From NCBI GenBank assembly GCA_029817715.1, contig JARUPY010000556.1:296667-360666 (forward strand): a stretch of DNA of 64,000 bases. Reading direction: 5' to 3'. Position numbers and translations under genes: made by a program. This document shows positions 1-12,900 of this stretch, piece by piece (the stretch's first letter is position 1; every line of letters begins with the position of its first letter). The notes beneath the pieces were generated by a model. It saw only the letters and a program-made list of their open reading frames with translations, ran no database searches and was not told where the DNA came from. The stretch is from Melastoma dodecandrum (Eukaryota > Streptophyta > Magnoliopsida > Myrtales > Melastomataceae).

Positions 1-315
1 ATGTAGGAATCATTCTTCTCTATAGAAGTCATCTTCTCCTTGACATTTCTGTACTTTTCTTCGTTGCCTGCCTCCTTAAAGTTTTGTGGCTCATATTGTG
101 CAAAACTAAATTATTCCTATTAATCAAATCATATTCATGTTGTGTATGTTCCTTGGCTACCAAGGATGCTTATTGTAATCCATTGTTCCATCAGCTAAAA
201 ATTTTGTCCATACACCCAGTAACAACATACGATTATGTATAAGTGGCCGAAGAGTCGAGTTCCACCTTAAGGTCTCTACACCCCACTTATCTTACCTGAG
301 TGATCATGGGAATAT

Positions 316-1076
316 GTGAGTATGGACTTTATTATAGAATTTTTCATGACTTACAGGAAGAAGGATTTGATCATGGTAATTACCACTAAAGACCGACATG
401 AACTTTCTAAAATTACTTCTAGAAGATTTTATGGCACTAAGGAACCGAGCTCACAGGCAACACAACTTATCCCCTACAGAAAGATGGATAAACTGAGTTG
501 ATCGATTATACTATGGCAACAATGCCTAGAACACTGGTATCGAAGAATTAGAATAACTAGGATATCTAGCACGCCAAGGTTGAACGTGCTTACAATCGAA
601 CACCCAACTATACGACAAAGGTGTATACTCTTTTGTGATAGTATACAGGTGCAACCCTTTAGTTCTAGTCAAACTAATGCCACCTCCAGACCATAGGATG
701 TCCTGTTGATATGTCGATGAACGTACTTAGAAAATGAAAGATTTGCACAAGAAAATTCGTGGCTAGATAGTAAGTTAAACTAATTCAATCGGAGTTAGGC
801 TAATGATAGTCAAAATGAGAAGATTTTTCAACCTAGAGATTTGGTGTTGATACATCTCCAAAAGGAAAAATTTTCATCCAAAGGGAAGAACAAGTTAATG
901 ACACAGGTGGAAGGACCTTTCTAGATAACCGAGCACATCATCAACAACACTTACAGGGTCGGGTTGGCATGAGAGCATAGAGCCACTACTACTTTCAATA
1001 TCCAAAGCTTCACATAAATTGCATAGGTTGTGGATGGTTTAGATTTGAAAGCAAATCTTTATGAAGAAGGGGAGAA
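316..1076 (+). pseudogene. Decayed Ty3/gypsy integrase remnant
   Basis: The translation near 322-450 (SMDFIIEF, then a stretch ending TKDRHELSKIT) resembles the start of a Ty3/gypsy integrase core, where a conserved MDF block is followed by a DRxxK-like block. Around 810-1015 a second stretch (FQPRDLVLIHLQKE, then a GPF-like block and NTYRVGL) resembles the integrase C-terminal GPF/GPY region. Stops and frame breaks lie between the two, so nothing is translatable. It ends in a purine run (1064-1076) that looks like a polypurine tract in front of an LTR. The left end is lost or lies outside the window. Lineage cannot be fixed. Confidence 0.6.
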
Positions 1077-1500
1077 TGATGCAATACAAAATATTGAAAT
1101 GTCCAAACAACCTCAACATAAGACGACTCAAGTTGGTCTGACTAAGTAATAATTGAGTAACCTGAGCGAGAAGGCTAAGTGAGGTCCTTGAGTGAAGTCA
1201 TCCAAGCGAGACCTTGGGCGAGAAGTCGACCCGGTCAAAGGAATTGGAAGGTTTGTATATTGGATATGGTAATAACGACAACATCCTTGAAAGTATGCCT
1301 AGAGACGCACCACTATCCATTTCAGTTGTCATTAGTAATTTTAGCAGTTGTGTCTCACTCTATAAAAGTGTATCATCTCCATTTGGAGAGTGGGGAGGAT
1401 TTGAAGTCTTGAAATATCTTCCAGAAGGGTTTTCTCTTTGTACTCCTTCACTTAATGAATTCTAAGTGCAATTTAGTTGAGCATATCATCTTAATGGTGC
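1077..1500 (+). repeat. Putative LTR remnant of the same Ty3/gypsy relic
   Basis: The segment starts with TG directly after the purine-rich tract, where a 3' LTR is expected. It carries a TATA-like TATAAAAG at 1361-1368. No second copy exists in the window, so the right boundary is a guess. Confidence 0.4.
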
Positions 1501-3300
1501 TATGCATGTATCCATCAAGTTGTCTCTCATCCTCATTTCATTCTCGGTGGTGTTTTTTATCCGTGGAGTGTTCGATCTTGACTTTATCCAATCATGCTTT
1601 ACTAGGTATAGAGGTAAGATCCTTCTTATGAAATCAACATATTTTGAAATAAATTTAATTAGAAAAATGATCCAGGTTAAATGCTGATTTTTTTAAGTAA
1701 AATATTCTTAAAATTATAAAGAGAATTTTTTTTTATTAAAGTGACATTATTCAACTAGTAGATTCTCATGATAAAATAATTTGAATAGTAAAACTCCCAA
1801 AAGTTCTAAACTGTTGTATTGGTTTTGGTACCCTGTCAATATCATAGAACCACCTAAAAGCTTATCATGTAAGTTATGGTATCAATTCAGGTTCCCATGT
1901 CCAATTCATCTTCTTAAGCATACTAAATTGATTACGTATAAAATTCATTTATTGATCTTAATCCTTCTGCAAGAATATATTGATTGTGTGGCATAGTCAT
2001 TCAAGGCGGTAAATGCACAATTAATTTTAATGATTGAAGCACTCCCCATCTTTTGGAAAGAAAGAAATTTAATGTAAGATGTCGCCGTCTTTAAATTAAT
2101 TTGCCCGTTCGTGATTATATTCGAAAGAAAAGAATGAATATCCAGGTGATGTGAACACCTACCTTACGCCATTTTTTTGTTATTGCACAACCATGAACAC
2201 CATGCCCATTCCAAAAAACTATCGGCAATCCTTGCCATACAAAATGAGTCAATTAAATTACAACAATCTTGAAGATTCAACCATGGAAACACGACCAACA
2301 ATCTAAACCTAGCAGAAGCCCGGAAAAGAGACTTCTACGAAATCAGACCAAATAAACAGAGACGAATTGAAAAATGAACTCTTTTCAACAAAAAAAAAAG
2401 TAGTCAACCCTTGGAAACTATAGCATAAAACATAAATGCCACAAAAACATTCACCCTTCGCCAGACAAAATCAACACGGACTCTCAAAAATAATGTGTTT
2501 GCATGATCTTTGGTTTCTTCATCCCTCTAGAGCACAACAAAGTACCAACATAATTAATTCACTATTGCAAAGATATCACCCCACTCCCCTTAATCCACGT
2601 CCGTGACATTATGTTGTCGTAATACCAAACTCCAAGTCTAGAGAAATATACTCCTCCTTGTCAAAAAGCTACAATCCATGTCCACAAAATACAAAGAGCT
2701 CGATATCATCCTAAACGGTCAACATGTTCCTAAAAGTCATGACTTAAGAAATGCAAATCGACAAGGACCTACATACAAGTAGCCCGTAAAAATCGCCAAC
2801 GCCCCTAGTATAGCAAAACCCAAAACGAATCCGCCAGTACCATGAAAATTCGACTTACTCCTCCCCAATGCTCTGGATAAATTCCTAAATGTTCAAAAAA
2901 TTAACATGCTTACTAAAGAACGGAGAATCTCATTGCTATTGTGTCGGCTAAGGAATAACCTTAATCGTTGTGAAAAGAATGAATACTCGAAGGGGAATAC
3001 AAAATTTCACAAAACAACTCTACTTCTAAAGTTTCATTGGAGAACTTAATTGGGAATATGTCCCATATAAATTAATTAAAAATTAGTTTATTATATAAAT
3101 TTATTAAATATTATGTTAATTAGTTAATTAGATAAATTAATTATGTCAGATTTCGGTCTTTCAAGGTTAATATTGAGGCGATAACCTACAATCTTAGTAC
3201 CGCCCGTTATTAAAAACTTAGAACATAAAATATAATCGATTTATTCATAAATCTATCGTAAATCGACTCTATTCTGAACAGTTGATAAGCACATCTCTTT
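1501..3300. other. Intergenic, no gene recognised
   Basis: AT-rich sequence with only short open frames that match nothing I recognise. No repeat shared with the rest of the window was seen. Confidence 0.6.
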
Positions 3301-3615
3301 GAGTTTTGCTTCATAATAATGCTAGTCCGCAAATTAATTTGTGAATTAAAGTCCTAAGTTTGGAAATCCAAAATTAAAAAATGAAAATCGGTGTTTGAAA
3401 TACCGAATTCCTTTAAAGAGGTTGAAAATGAGTGTTTCAAACACCGATTTCTATTTTTAAAATTTGGAAATCAGTTTTTATAAAGTCGATTTCCTTCAAG
3501 GCACAAAAGCAGTCTTACAAATGCCGACTTCTTAATATTAGTCAAAAAATTTTAAATGTTAATACCATATTTCACAAATTATTTTCCTCGAGCGTGTTAT
3601 TATGGAACAAAACTC
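3301..3615. mobile_element. Foldback (MITE-like) element, copy A
   Basis: The left end GAGTTTTGCTTCATAATAA is, apart from small differences, the reverse complement of the right end TTATTATGGAACAAAACTC. The interior holds several short self-complementary blocks of the type TCGGTGTTT...AAATACCGA. The flanking 10-mers (3291-3300 and 3616-3625) agree at 7 of 10 positions, as expected for an old 10-bp target duplication. Three related copies lie at 4606, 14439 and 14904. Long terminal inverted repeats with 9-11 bp duplications are typical of Mutator-like elements; that assignment is an inference. This copy lies 350 bp upstream of the TRAPPC8 start codon. Confidence 0.65.
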
Positions 3616-3964
3616 ACGCCTCTTGTATTTCCAAAATAATATTTTTGGGAACGTAATAGTCAGCTAGCTCTGCAATCGGGCCCAAATACATCAGGAAGCC
3701 CAAATATCTAGGACAAGCCCAATTAGGCACCGATCAGATTCCATCTTCCCCGAAACCTTTTTCTTCCTCTCTCCCGATTTTTGCTCGCGGAGATCTCCCT
3801 CCGACCCCCAACACCCGACTCCGACGGCACCAGTCCTCCGACCACAAAACCCCTACTTCCGGAGCCTCCCGTGGCGAACTCTAACTAACTTGGCCTCATC
3901 GGAAGTCCTCCTTCCTCGTACTCCTCCTCCGCCGCCTCCACCGATCACCGGCCTATTACAGGCG

Positions 3965-6900
3965 ATGTATCCGGCCACAACTCCTCTTGGAAGGATGCTG
4001 CTAGAGGATATTACTCCCGTGGTCATGGTCCTGACCACACCACTCGTCGAGGAGTCCTGCAGCAAGAATGGGTTGTCCTTTGTGGAAATGATCAGGCCTT
4101 TCTGCTCCTTCAACAACATAGACGGTAATGAAAGGTTTTGATCGGCGACTGACGATTAATGTGGTAGTGGAGATGGATTGTGCGTGGGGAACGAGTTTGA
4201 TTGATGTGGTTGGATGTTTCTCCTGTAGTGCCTGTCCGGACTTCGAGTGAGCAGGCGTATCGTTTGCAGAGGTTTAAGCTGCGGGTTTTTTATGCTTCGG
4301 ATATCCATCCGCCAGATTTTCAGGCAAGTCTTCTGGATTTTGATAATGTGTAGTAGTCAGCTTTAGCTTTGGTTTCTGGTGGGCTGATTCAAAGAGCGGC
4401 TTTGTTGTCCATAAAATGGTAGTGGTAACGAATAGGAAGTAAAGATATAACAGTGGTGCCTTCTCCGAGTAGAAGTTAAATGTTCTGGTCTTTTCCTTTT
4501 AGTAGCAGTGTGAGGCAGTGACATTTTTTACATTGCTCATACAGTTATAGACATAAAAGGGGGAAAAAAGTAAAAAGAGTTGGCTTATATAACTTTGAGT
4601 GAGGAGAGGATTGTTTCTTAATTAATAACGTCCATCCGCAAAATATTTTACGAAATAGGTAGGTCAAAACATTTTTTCCTTGACTAATGCCAAGACATCA
4701 GCGTTAGAAATACCTAGTTTACTTGAAAAAATGGGAAACTCGGTGTTGAAAACATCAAGTTCAAACTCTTTAGAGAGAATTCGGTGTTTCAAACACCAAG
4801 TTTACTTAATTTTTCATGAAATTTGGTGTTTCTAATACTGAGTTATTGTCATTAGTTAGGGAAATATTGTTTTGACCGACCTATTTCGCAAAAAATTTTG
4901 CGGAGGGACGTTATTGAGGAACAGAGCTCTGACTGAGGCTATCCATGAAAGTAAGCACCATGATTAGATTAATGTCAGGTTCATGTTACATATTTAGTTG
5001 ATTGTTGGATCACAAAAATTGTGCATAGACAAAACCAATAAGCATAGCAGCGATAATTGCAGGAAGATGGTTTTCTTGACTTATTGAAATGGATGAAACA
5101 ATAATGTTGTAGCAAAGAGAATTATAGCATGTCCAACCGACAAAAAGAATCAGGGAAATACAATTTAGATGGTTTTTCTTTCCAAGTTTGGTGAATCTTT
5201 TTTCTTAATATAGTTGGCATCTTACTTAGGTTGCGAAGGAGAGATTAAAGAAGATCATATCTCAGGCAGGGGAAGACTATGACTCTGATTTATGTTCTGA
5301 CGTACCAGAGGTCAACGATTTACTCTCCAGTGAGTGCCTTTTTGGAAACCTTGGGAAAAATTTCTGATTTCTTATAAGAACCTGAATATTGACTCCTTAT
5401 GTATGAACTTTGTATTGTTTTTCCATGATAAGCCAACGTATTGATTTATTTCTTGTGCTGTTAATCCATTAACTGGTAGTGTTGACGGATCCTGGTTTTG
5501 GCAGCGCCTGTCTTGCAGTTGTGATATGTGTCTTCATTCTTTATAGACATGGTTCATTGAAGTAAATATCAATTGCCTTCGGACAACTTTGGGGTTGTCA
5601 AATTTTCACGTGTCGTGGATAGTCATTCTGATTAAACAAAGGAAATTAAATCTCATGATCAGCTGGATCATAAGTCTCGGCACGTAGATGTTGTCACTCA
5701 CCATATTTTCCTTTGCAGAGTCTCCTGCTGAGATATTGCCATTCTGGTTCAAGCATGTGAACGAGGAGCTTATAAGAACAATGTCTTTCGGTGAACATGA
5801 AGCCTTTGATCATCCTCTGGCTTGTGAGTTATGACTGAGTTAGGGTGCATGTTTAGCATGTATTTCTTTTTGTTGATGCCAATTGGCTTGTGCCAAAGCA
5901 TTTTTTTTAGAGCTTCACATGGTTCTGATGCATGGTTGTTCTCTCAATACGCTTTGGCAGGTCTTTTGGTTGTTTCTTCAAATGACGAACAGCCAATTAA
6001 TAGACTTGTTGACCTTTTTAACAGCAATCAATTGCCTTCTCTTCTTAATGATGGTGCTATGGATCCAAAGATCTTGAAGATTTATCTGTTACTTCATGAC
6101 AAACAAGACGGCACGCCAGAGAAGTAATTTTGTTCATTCCTTTCTTTATCACTATTTGTGTGAAGATAATATTCTTTTATTTTTCTCCATTGCTATTTGG
6201 TTATTTTAGTCCAGATGATTCCAAAAAAGAGTCAAAATCACTGTCAGTTTGACAGCACAGAAAATAGCGCAACGATAGCCTCAATGTTAAGTAAATCTGC
6301 TGTCATAGGCCTTCTTTGAATACTTCCGTTCGGTATCTATTTGAAGGTGTCTCTTTGCTTGGTTACGTGCTGCCTAATTCTGTGATTTCTGGTTGTTGTT
6401 ATAAGCACTTTAAATATTACTTTGATGAGTGCTTGGTTCTTACAAAACTGTTTGCGTATGTTCCTACTTCTAGTTTGTAGCAAAACAAGACCCTGATTGT
6501 TACATTAAATAGGTTATACTCACTCCTGGTAATTGTATTTGTCCTCTCTTTGCAGGGCTAGTAAGATTCTCGCAGATATGAGGAGCACCTTTGGGCCAAA
6601 TGCATCTCAGTTGCTTTCCATAAATTCGTCTACAAATGGGTTGGTTGAGCATTTGGAGAATCCATGGGTTCCTTTTGTAAGTGACCTTAGTAGTTTCTGT
6701 CATTCATTTTAGTCATTAGATTATTGACCTTCACTATTGATATTATAGGTTTTGGACTGTTAGACCAATTACTTAAAACCTATAGTGTGATTCTATGACA
6801 GAAAAGTGGCACATGTCCTGCCGAGCGACTTGGTTGCTGTCTCAATGCAGATGATTCTAATGAGGTGAGAGTTATGGTTTGTGGGACCTCCTTGTTGTTT

Positions 6901-9900
6901 TTGTTTTGGATGCCTTTGAGGTCATTTCCATTTTTTCATATTGAGCGGATTGAATGTTTGATTTTTTTGTGCTGATGGTGTGCCTCATTTTTCACTTGTG
7001 AGTTGTACAGATTAAAGATTTAATTCAGGATTTAGCATCAAAAAACATCATTCCCCACATGGAGGAAAAAGTTCGTGTTTTAAATCAGCAGGTGCCGTTA
7101 TTTCTTTAACTGTCATAGCAATTTCGTACTCGGTAGTTGATGTCCTTCACTAATATAGGCCTTTTACTAGGTTTCTGCAACTAGGAAAGGCTTCAGGAAT
7201 CAAATAAAGAACCTCTGGTGGAGAAAGGGCAAAGAAGATCTACCCGATGCCTCTAGTGGCCCAGTGTATGTTGAAGATGTGGATCTTTCCGTTTCTGGGT
7301 TTTCAGCTTATATAAAATATGAAATTCTGTGCTAGTTGTGGATTGAATTTTGTAGGTATACCTTCAGTTCCGTTGAATCTCAAATTAGAGTTTTGGGAGA
7401 TTATGCCTTCATGCTTCGAGATTATGAACTTGCATTGTCAAACTACCGTCTCATTTCAACAGATTACAAGCTTGACAAGGCATGGAAAAGATATGCTGCA
7501 GTGCAGGTAACCAAAGCATGATAAAGTGAAACCCTTTAAACTATTTGTTGGAGCATCTTTCAGGAAATCTCGCACCAAACCTCTGACACTTAGCTTTTCG
7601 ATACATGTTTTATCTATATTTATTAGATTGAAATATGTGGGAATTCATTGAAGATATCTATCTTTGGCTGACTATTTACGGAAGCATTTGTTTTGCTTTT
7701 GATGCTTCATTTTCACTTCTACGCATAAGGAGGTTCTTGCAGTTACATGGCAGCCTTTTTATGTATGGTCTTACTGCTTAATAGTGTTTGGGAAGGTTAG
7801 GAAAGATGAGAAGAGAAAATAAATGGTGTTATTTGATAGGAATATTTTTAATTATGCCAGAGTTTGGAAGTGTGGTTTCTAGTGGAAAATGTTTTCTGCC
7901 CATTTCCCCTGTAACCAAACACAAAGTGTTAAGGATTTCTGGGGATTGGTTTCTTCTCTGTAGAGTATAATGGTCAAACACATTTTCGGTTTCTTCGGGT
8001 TGAAGCCATGACCTGGCAACAGATTTCGTTGATGATAATTGTGCACACCACATAAAGAATGCAAGTAACATTAGGAATCCTGTACGTTATCGATGCTTCC
8101 TTGGGGACTTATGGCCTCTCCCATTGCGTCGCAAAAAGGAAGATTCAACTCTGAAAGTGGCATGTGGTTTTATGATGGGATTGGAGGAATATTAGTTCGG
8201 ATGTTGGGTTTACATACTATTGTCAACTTATCATTGAATGAATATAAAGAGGTTACTGATTTCGGATGGATCATTCACTTTTATAAGAACTCTCCTTTTG
8301 CAGGAAATGATTGGGCTAACATACTTTATGTTGGACCAGTCAAGGAAGGAAGCGGAATACTGCATGGAAAATGCATTCAATACATACATAGTAGGTGCAA
8401 TAACTATTTTCTCATTTCTTTTCATAGACATATAAGTTGTGCATGTCTATTTGAGCTCTTTCTCTCTCTCTCTCTCTTTCTCATATATATATATATATTT
8501 ATCTTATGTGTAAATGAGAATGCAAACTAAACTGTGTAATGTGAATTCTTGTTAGAATTTGATAATTCTGTTTCTTGCTTGGTTTCCCCAAATCAAAGTT
8601 GCTTGGAAGGACCTACAAAATTTGTTATGGTGCATTGCCACAGAAAAGCGTGCCTGGGGGAAATTGGAGTGCAACAAGGTGTGGTCTCTGGTGGGCGGAG
8701 ATGCTGAAAGCGAGAGATCAGTTCAAAGAGGCTGCTGGTGTTTACTTTAGGATTACCGGTGAGGTAATGGTGCTTTACCTATAAAGCTGCCAATTGGTAA
8801 TTTCTGCCTCTCACTGCAGCTTTTGTAGGAACCACTGCATTCTGCTGTCATGCTGGAGCAAGGATCTTACTGCTACTTGTTCTCGGAACCACCTATGTTG
8901 CGGAAGTATGGGTTTCATTTGATTCTTTCTGGAAACCAGTACAAGAAAAGTGATCAGGTAAAAATGTTGCTCTTACTGAAAGAAAGCTTTCTCTCTTACT
9001 GTAATTGCCGCAAGCATCATTTTTCATCTTTGCTCTTAATACAGACCAAGCATGCAATACGTACATATAAAAGAGCCATTGCGGTGTTTAAGGGAACTGC
9101 TTGGAGCTACATCAAAGACCATGTTCATTTTCACGTAGGACAGTAAGTTACAAACCATAATATTGTGAATTCCCTTCGTAGTGAATGGTGATGCCTTTTA
9201 ATTTTTCATCTCTGCTATGCAGATGGTATGCTCTTATCGGACTCCATGATGCTGCAGTGTTTCATATGATGGAGATTCTCTCGTGTGCACATCAATCAAA
9301 GATAACGCAGGAATCATTTCTCAAGAACTTCCTTCAAATCTTTAAGGTGAACCCTTCTATGCATGTTACCTTCTCATCAATTAATAAATCAGAAGAAATG
9401 AGATGAATTCATGTCTGAGAACGAAGAAACAAAAGAAATTGTTCTAGATGTAGACATATGATATACTTTGTCATGATTGTTGGTTTTTTGAGCAAGAGGT
9501 TATATATCAGCTAAAGCAACTGACGAAATTGCACTCCCTGGTTGCACCCTCGATAATACATAGATAATTAAATCTATAATGTAGTTGATGGCTATGTGTC
9601 CCCATCTGTTATATTGTTGTGTTGCACATAACAGAAAACAGGGAAGTCTTCTGAAGTACTGCAGCTACCTTTGCCAGTTATTAATGGGTCATCCCTTGAA
9701 ATGGTCTTTGAGGATCATCGCACGTATGCTTCACCTGATGCTGTAAGATATTTCGCTTGTTTGATATATTTTCATGTAATTGCATAATGATGCACTTTAG
9801 GATTCATGTTCATGTCAGCTAATTGTTAACTCATGTACTTATTCTTGTTTGTTGTTAAAAATCATTTTTTTCACCTACCCCATCATGGTGCCATGATGCC

Positions 9901-12900
9901 AGCTTTTGCATTCATCATTTCCTTTTTCCGTGATTGTGACCACATAGTGCTTGAAATCTGTTCTTTAAAAAACTTGCTTTAGTCACTCTTAACAATCCCA
10001 TTCTTATAGGCTGGAGTGAGGGAAAGTCTCTGGAGATCATTGGAGGAGGAAGTAATTCCATCACAGCCTGCTACTAGAACCAACTGGCTTGAGCTACAAT
10101 CGAAGTTCATGACAGAAAGACACAATGAGTCAAATATTTGTGTAGTTGGAGGTAATTTTGGTGATGATTTCCATTATATTTTTTATAAGTAAGGTTCTTC
10201 AGATGGTGGATTTTTTAAATGTGTATTTGCAGAAGCGATACGAGTGGTTGTCGAATTTCAAAACCCGCTTCAAGTATCCATTCCCCTCTCTAGTGTTTCC
10301 TTGATTTGTGAACTCTCTCCGGGATCTGATGAGGCAGACCCAGGTCAACTTTGCTCAGACACTTTTTCTGGTTCATATCTTTAATTTTCTTGGTAGGTTG
10401 ACCTCACAGTTAAGTGTTTTACTTTATGTCTATGACATATTGTCAGATTCAAGTGCGTCAATTGCTCAGTATGATAGTGGAGAAATAATTAAATCGAGTT
10501 TGGAAAGGTATGCTTTCTATGTTAGTGGATCCTTTAATTTTACCTCTTTTTTTCCCCAAAAAATGAAGGTGCCACTGGCCAGATGGCTTAACAGATATGG
10601 ACACACTGCTTATGGACATTGACGATTCTTGAAAAGCTTCTCTAATAACCAGCGTGATGGACTATTTCCAGCATTGATTCATGCATATCTTTGGTTTCCT
10701 TCTTTTTAATCCAAAAGAAATAGAATGTGCATCCATGGACAAGTTAATGTGGTTGATGCTTGTAATTTTATCTGTAAATGTCCTGTTATCACCTTTCTTT
10801 CTTTTCTCATTGTTAGTTTTTGAAATCCTTTTGCAGGCTAATGCAACCTGACAGCTCTTTTATGCTTTCGGACCTTGACTTCTTGTTGGAAGGAGATGCT
10901 AGAAGGAAGGTATGTGTCCTTGGTTGTTGCCATTTATCAAATGGTGTAGTCTGCAGAAAATTTTTCCCTTGAATCTGTTCAAGCTTGTATCTAGATTTAC
11001 ATGCTCGCTTTCCTGAGATTATCTGCCAGTTTGTGGTTCATGAATGACTATATAATGACCCTTGATTAGTAGGAAAATATTTTATTTTTGTCATCTATAT
11101 CTCAAAGGAATTGAAATTTATGATGCAGGTGCAACTAATAGTTACTCCAATGGTTGAAGGAGTGTTGAAAATCATGGGGGTTAAATGGAAATTATATGAT
11201 TCTGTGGTTGGTTTTCACAATTTCATTACAAGTACTACGATAAAGAATGCCAAGAGGAAGCGGAGGCTCAAAAGATCTCCTGTTGATAACCTCAAATTTG
11301 TGGTTGTAAAGGTGCATTTCAATTTAACTGTAGGGTTCACTATTTATCTTGTTTCTCTATTTTTGAGAAAAGAATATTGTTTCATGTTGATTTCGTCTAT
11401 TGGGTTGGTTTTATGTTTGATTGATAAGTTTGATTTGGTCACTCTTTTCTGTCAACCTCCAGAACCTTCCTAGGCTTGAGGGCATCATTGGTCCTTTGCC
11501 GGGTAAAGTTTATGCGGGGCATCTGGGTCACCTTACTCTAAACTTGAATAACAAGTCAACGTCAGCCGTGAAGGTATGAATTTGCAGCAGTTTTGGATTC
11601 TTATGCAGTTCTAGATAATGCTCTGTATGTTGTAGTTATTTGAATCATATTAAATTGGATGATGTTCTGGATGTGGTAGTTCTTTCAAGCATTTTCAATT
11701 TGCAATGGCGCTGGCAACTGCTTTCATTAATTGTGGAGCATTGCTTTGCAAGTCATTGGCGGATGAAACTTTGAGCATATAGATATTGTTTGTGGGCTCT
11801 ATTTTTGTCATGAATTATGGTGATGGGGTCAGAAAGCTTGAAACTTATAAAGTATGCTCCAAAGGAAGTTGTTCTACTTGTATCGTTAATGTTTATATTT
11901 TTATCTTGCCAGAACTTGAAAATGAATGTCAGTCATCCTAGATATTTATCCTATGGAAATGCAAATAGTCTCGATGTAGAATATCCTGCCTGCCTCGAGA
12001 AGAAGATTAATGGTCAGGAAGCTGAGGTAGTAGCTTGCACAGACGATAAATTACAGAGCATGTATCTATTCCCAGAGGTTTGTGCGGTTTGGAGATTTTT
12101 GTGACTTTCTTTCACTATTCTTTTGTTTCACATATTGCTTGTGATGTTCAGGACATTACTGTATCAAGAGACACACCGTTTTCTTGGCCTCTTTGGTTCC
12201 ATGCTTCGGTGCCCGGAAGATTATCATTGCATATTGTTTTGTATTATGAGATAGAAGATCCAGAAAGTTTCATGAAGTTCCGTACTTTGAGGATGTGTTG
12301 TAATTTTGAGGTACTGTGTATTCCAAATTAAGTATTTTCTTCTTATGACATTTACATGAAAATATTGGCTCAATGTTGATCACACACTATGCTTATTAAA
12401 ATGCAGGTGTTGCCATCAGTGGAGGCCATTCTACAGATTAGTTCTAGCCCGTTATCATTGCAGGAGTTTATCGTACGCCTAGATCTAACTAACAAGACAA
12501 CGTCGAAAGCTTTCCACATTCACCAGTTGTCATCTATCGGAAACCTGTGGGAGATTTCCCTGATTCAGCCGGTTCAGGACTTCTTTGCTTCACCATTCAT
12601 ATTGCCTGGTCAAGTGATTTCATATTCTCTTACGCTCCGGGTCAGTGTGCTGATTGGAACATTTTTTCACTTATCATTTAGTGAATAATGGTATGTCAGA
12701 ATTCATTTTGGCACCTCAAAAGAAACAGAGAATAGGGGAAACATGTGAGTGTAGTTTTTTGGATTGAGTCGCTCAATAAATTTCATGATGGTTGCAGAGA
12801 CGCAAGGAATCTGAAAAGCTTGAAAATAGCGGCATAACCAGAAGAGATGTTAGATTGAGTACTGTTGAAAGTTCAGTGCCAATGTTTGATACTTCTCTCT

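Noticed and set aside
3890..3964. Upstream ATG giving TRAPPC8 a 25-residue proline-rich leader
   Set aside because: The family begins at the M-x-P-A-x-TPLGRMLLE block encoded from 3965. The leader looks like translated 5' UTR.
10388..10395. Strong GTAGGT donor candidate for TRAPPC8 exon 18
   Set aside because: The frame meets a stop before reaching it. Donors at 10344 or 10371 keep the phase.
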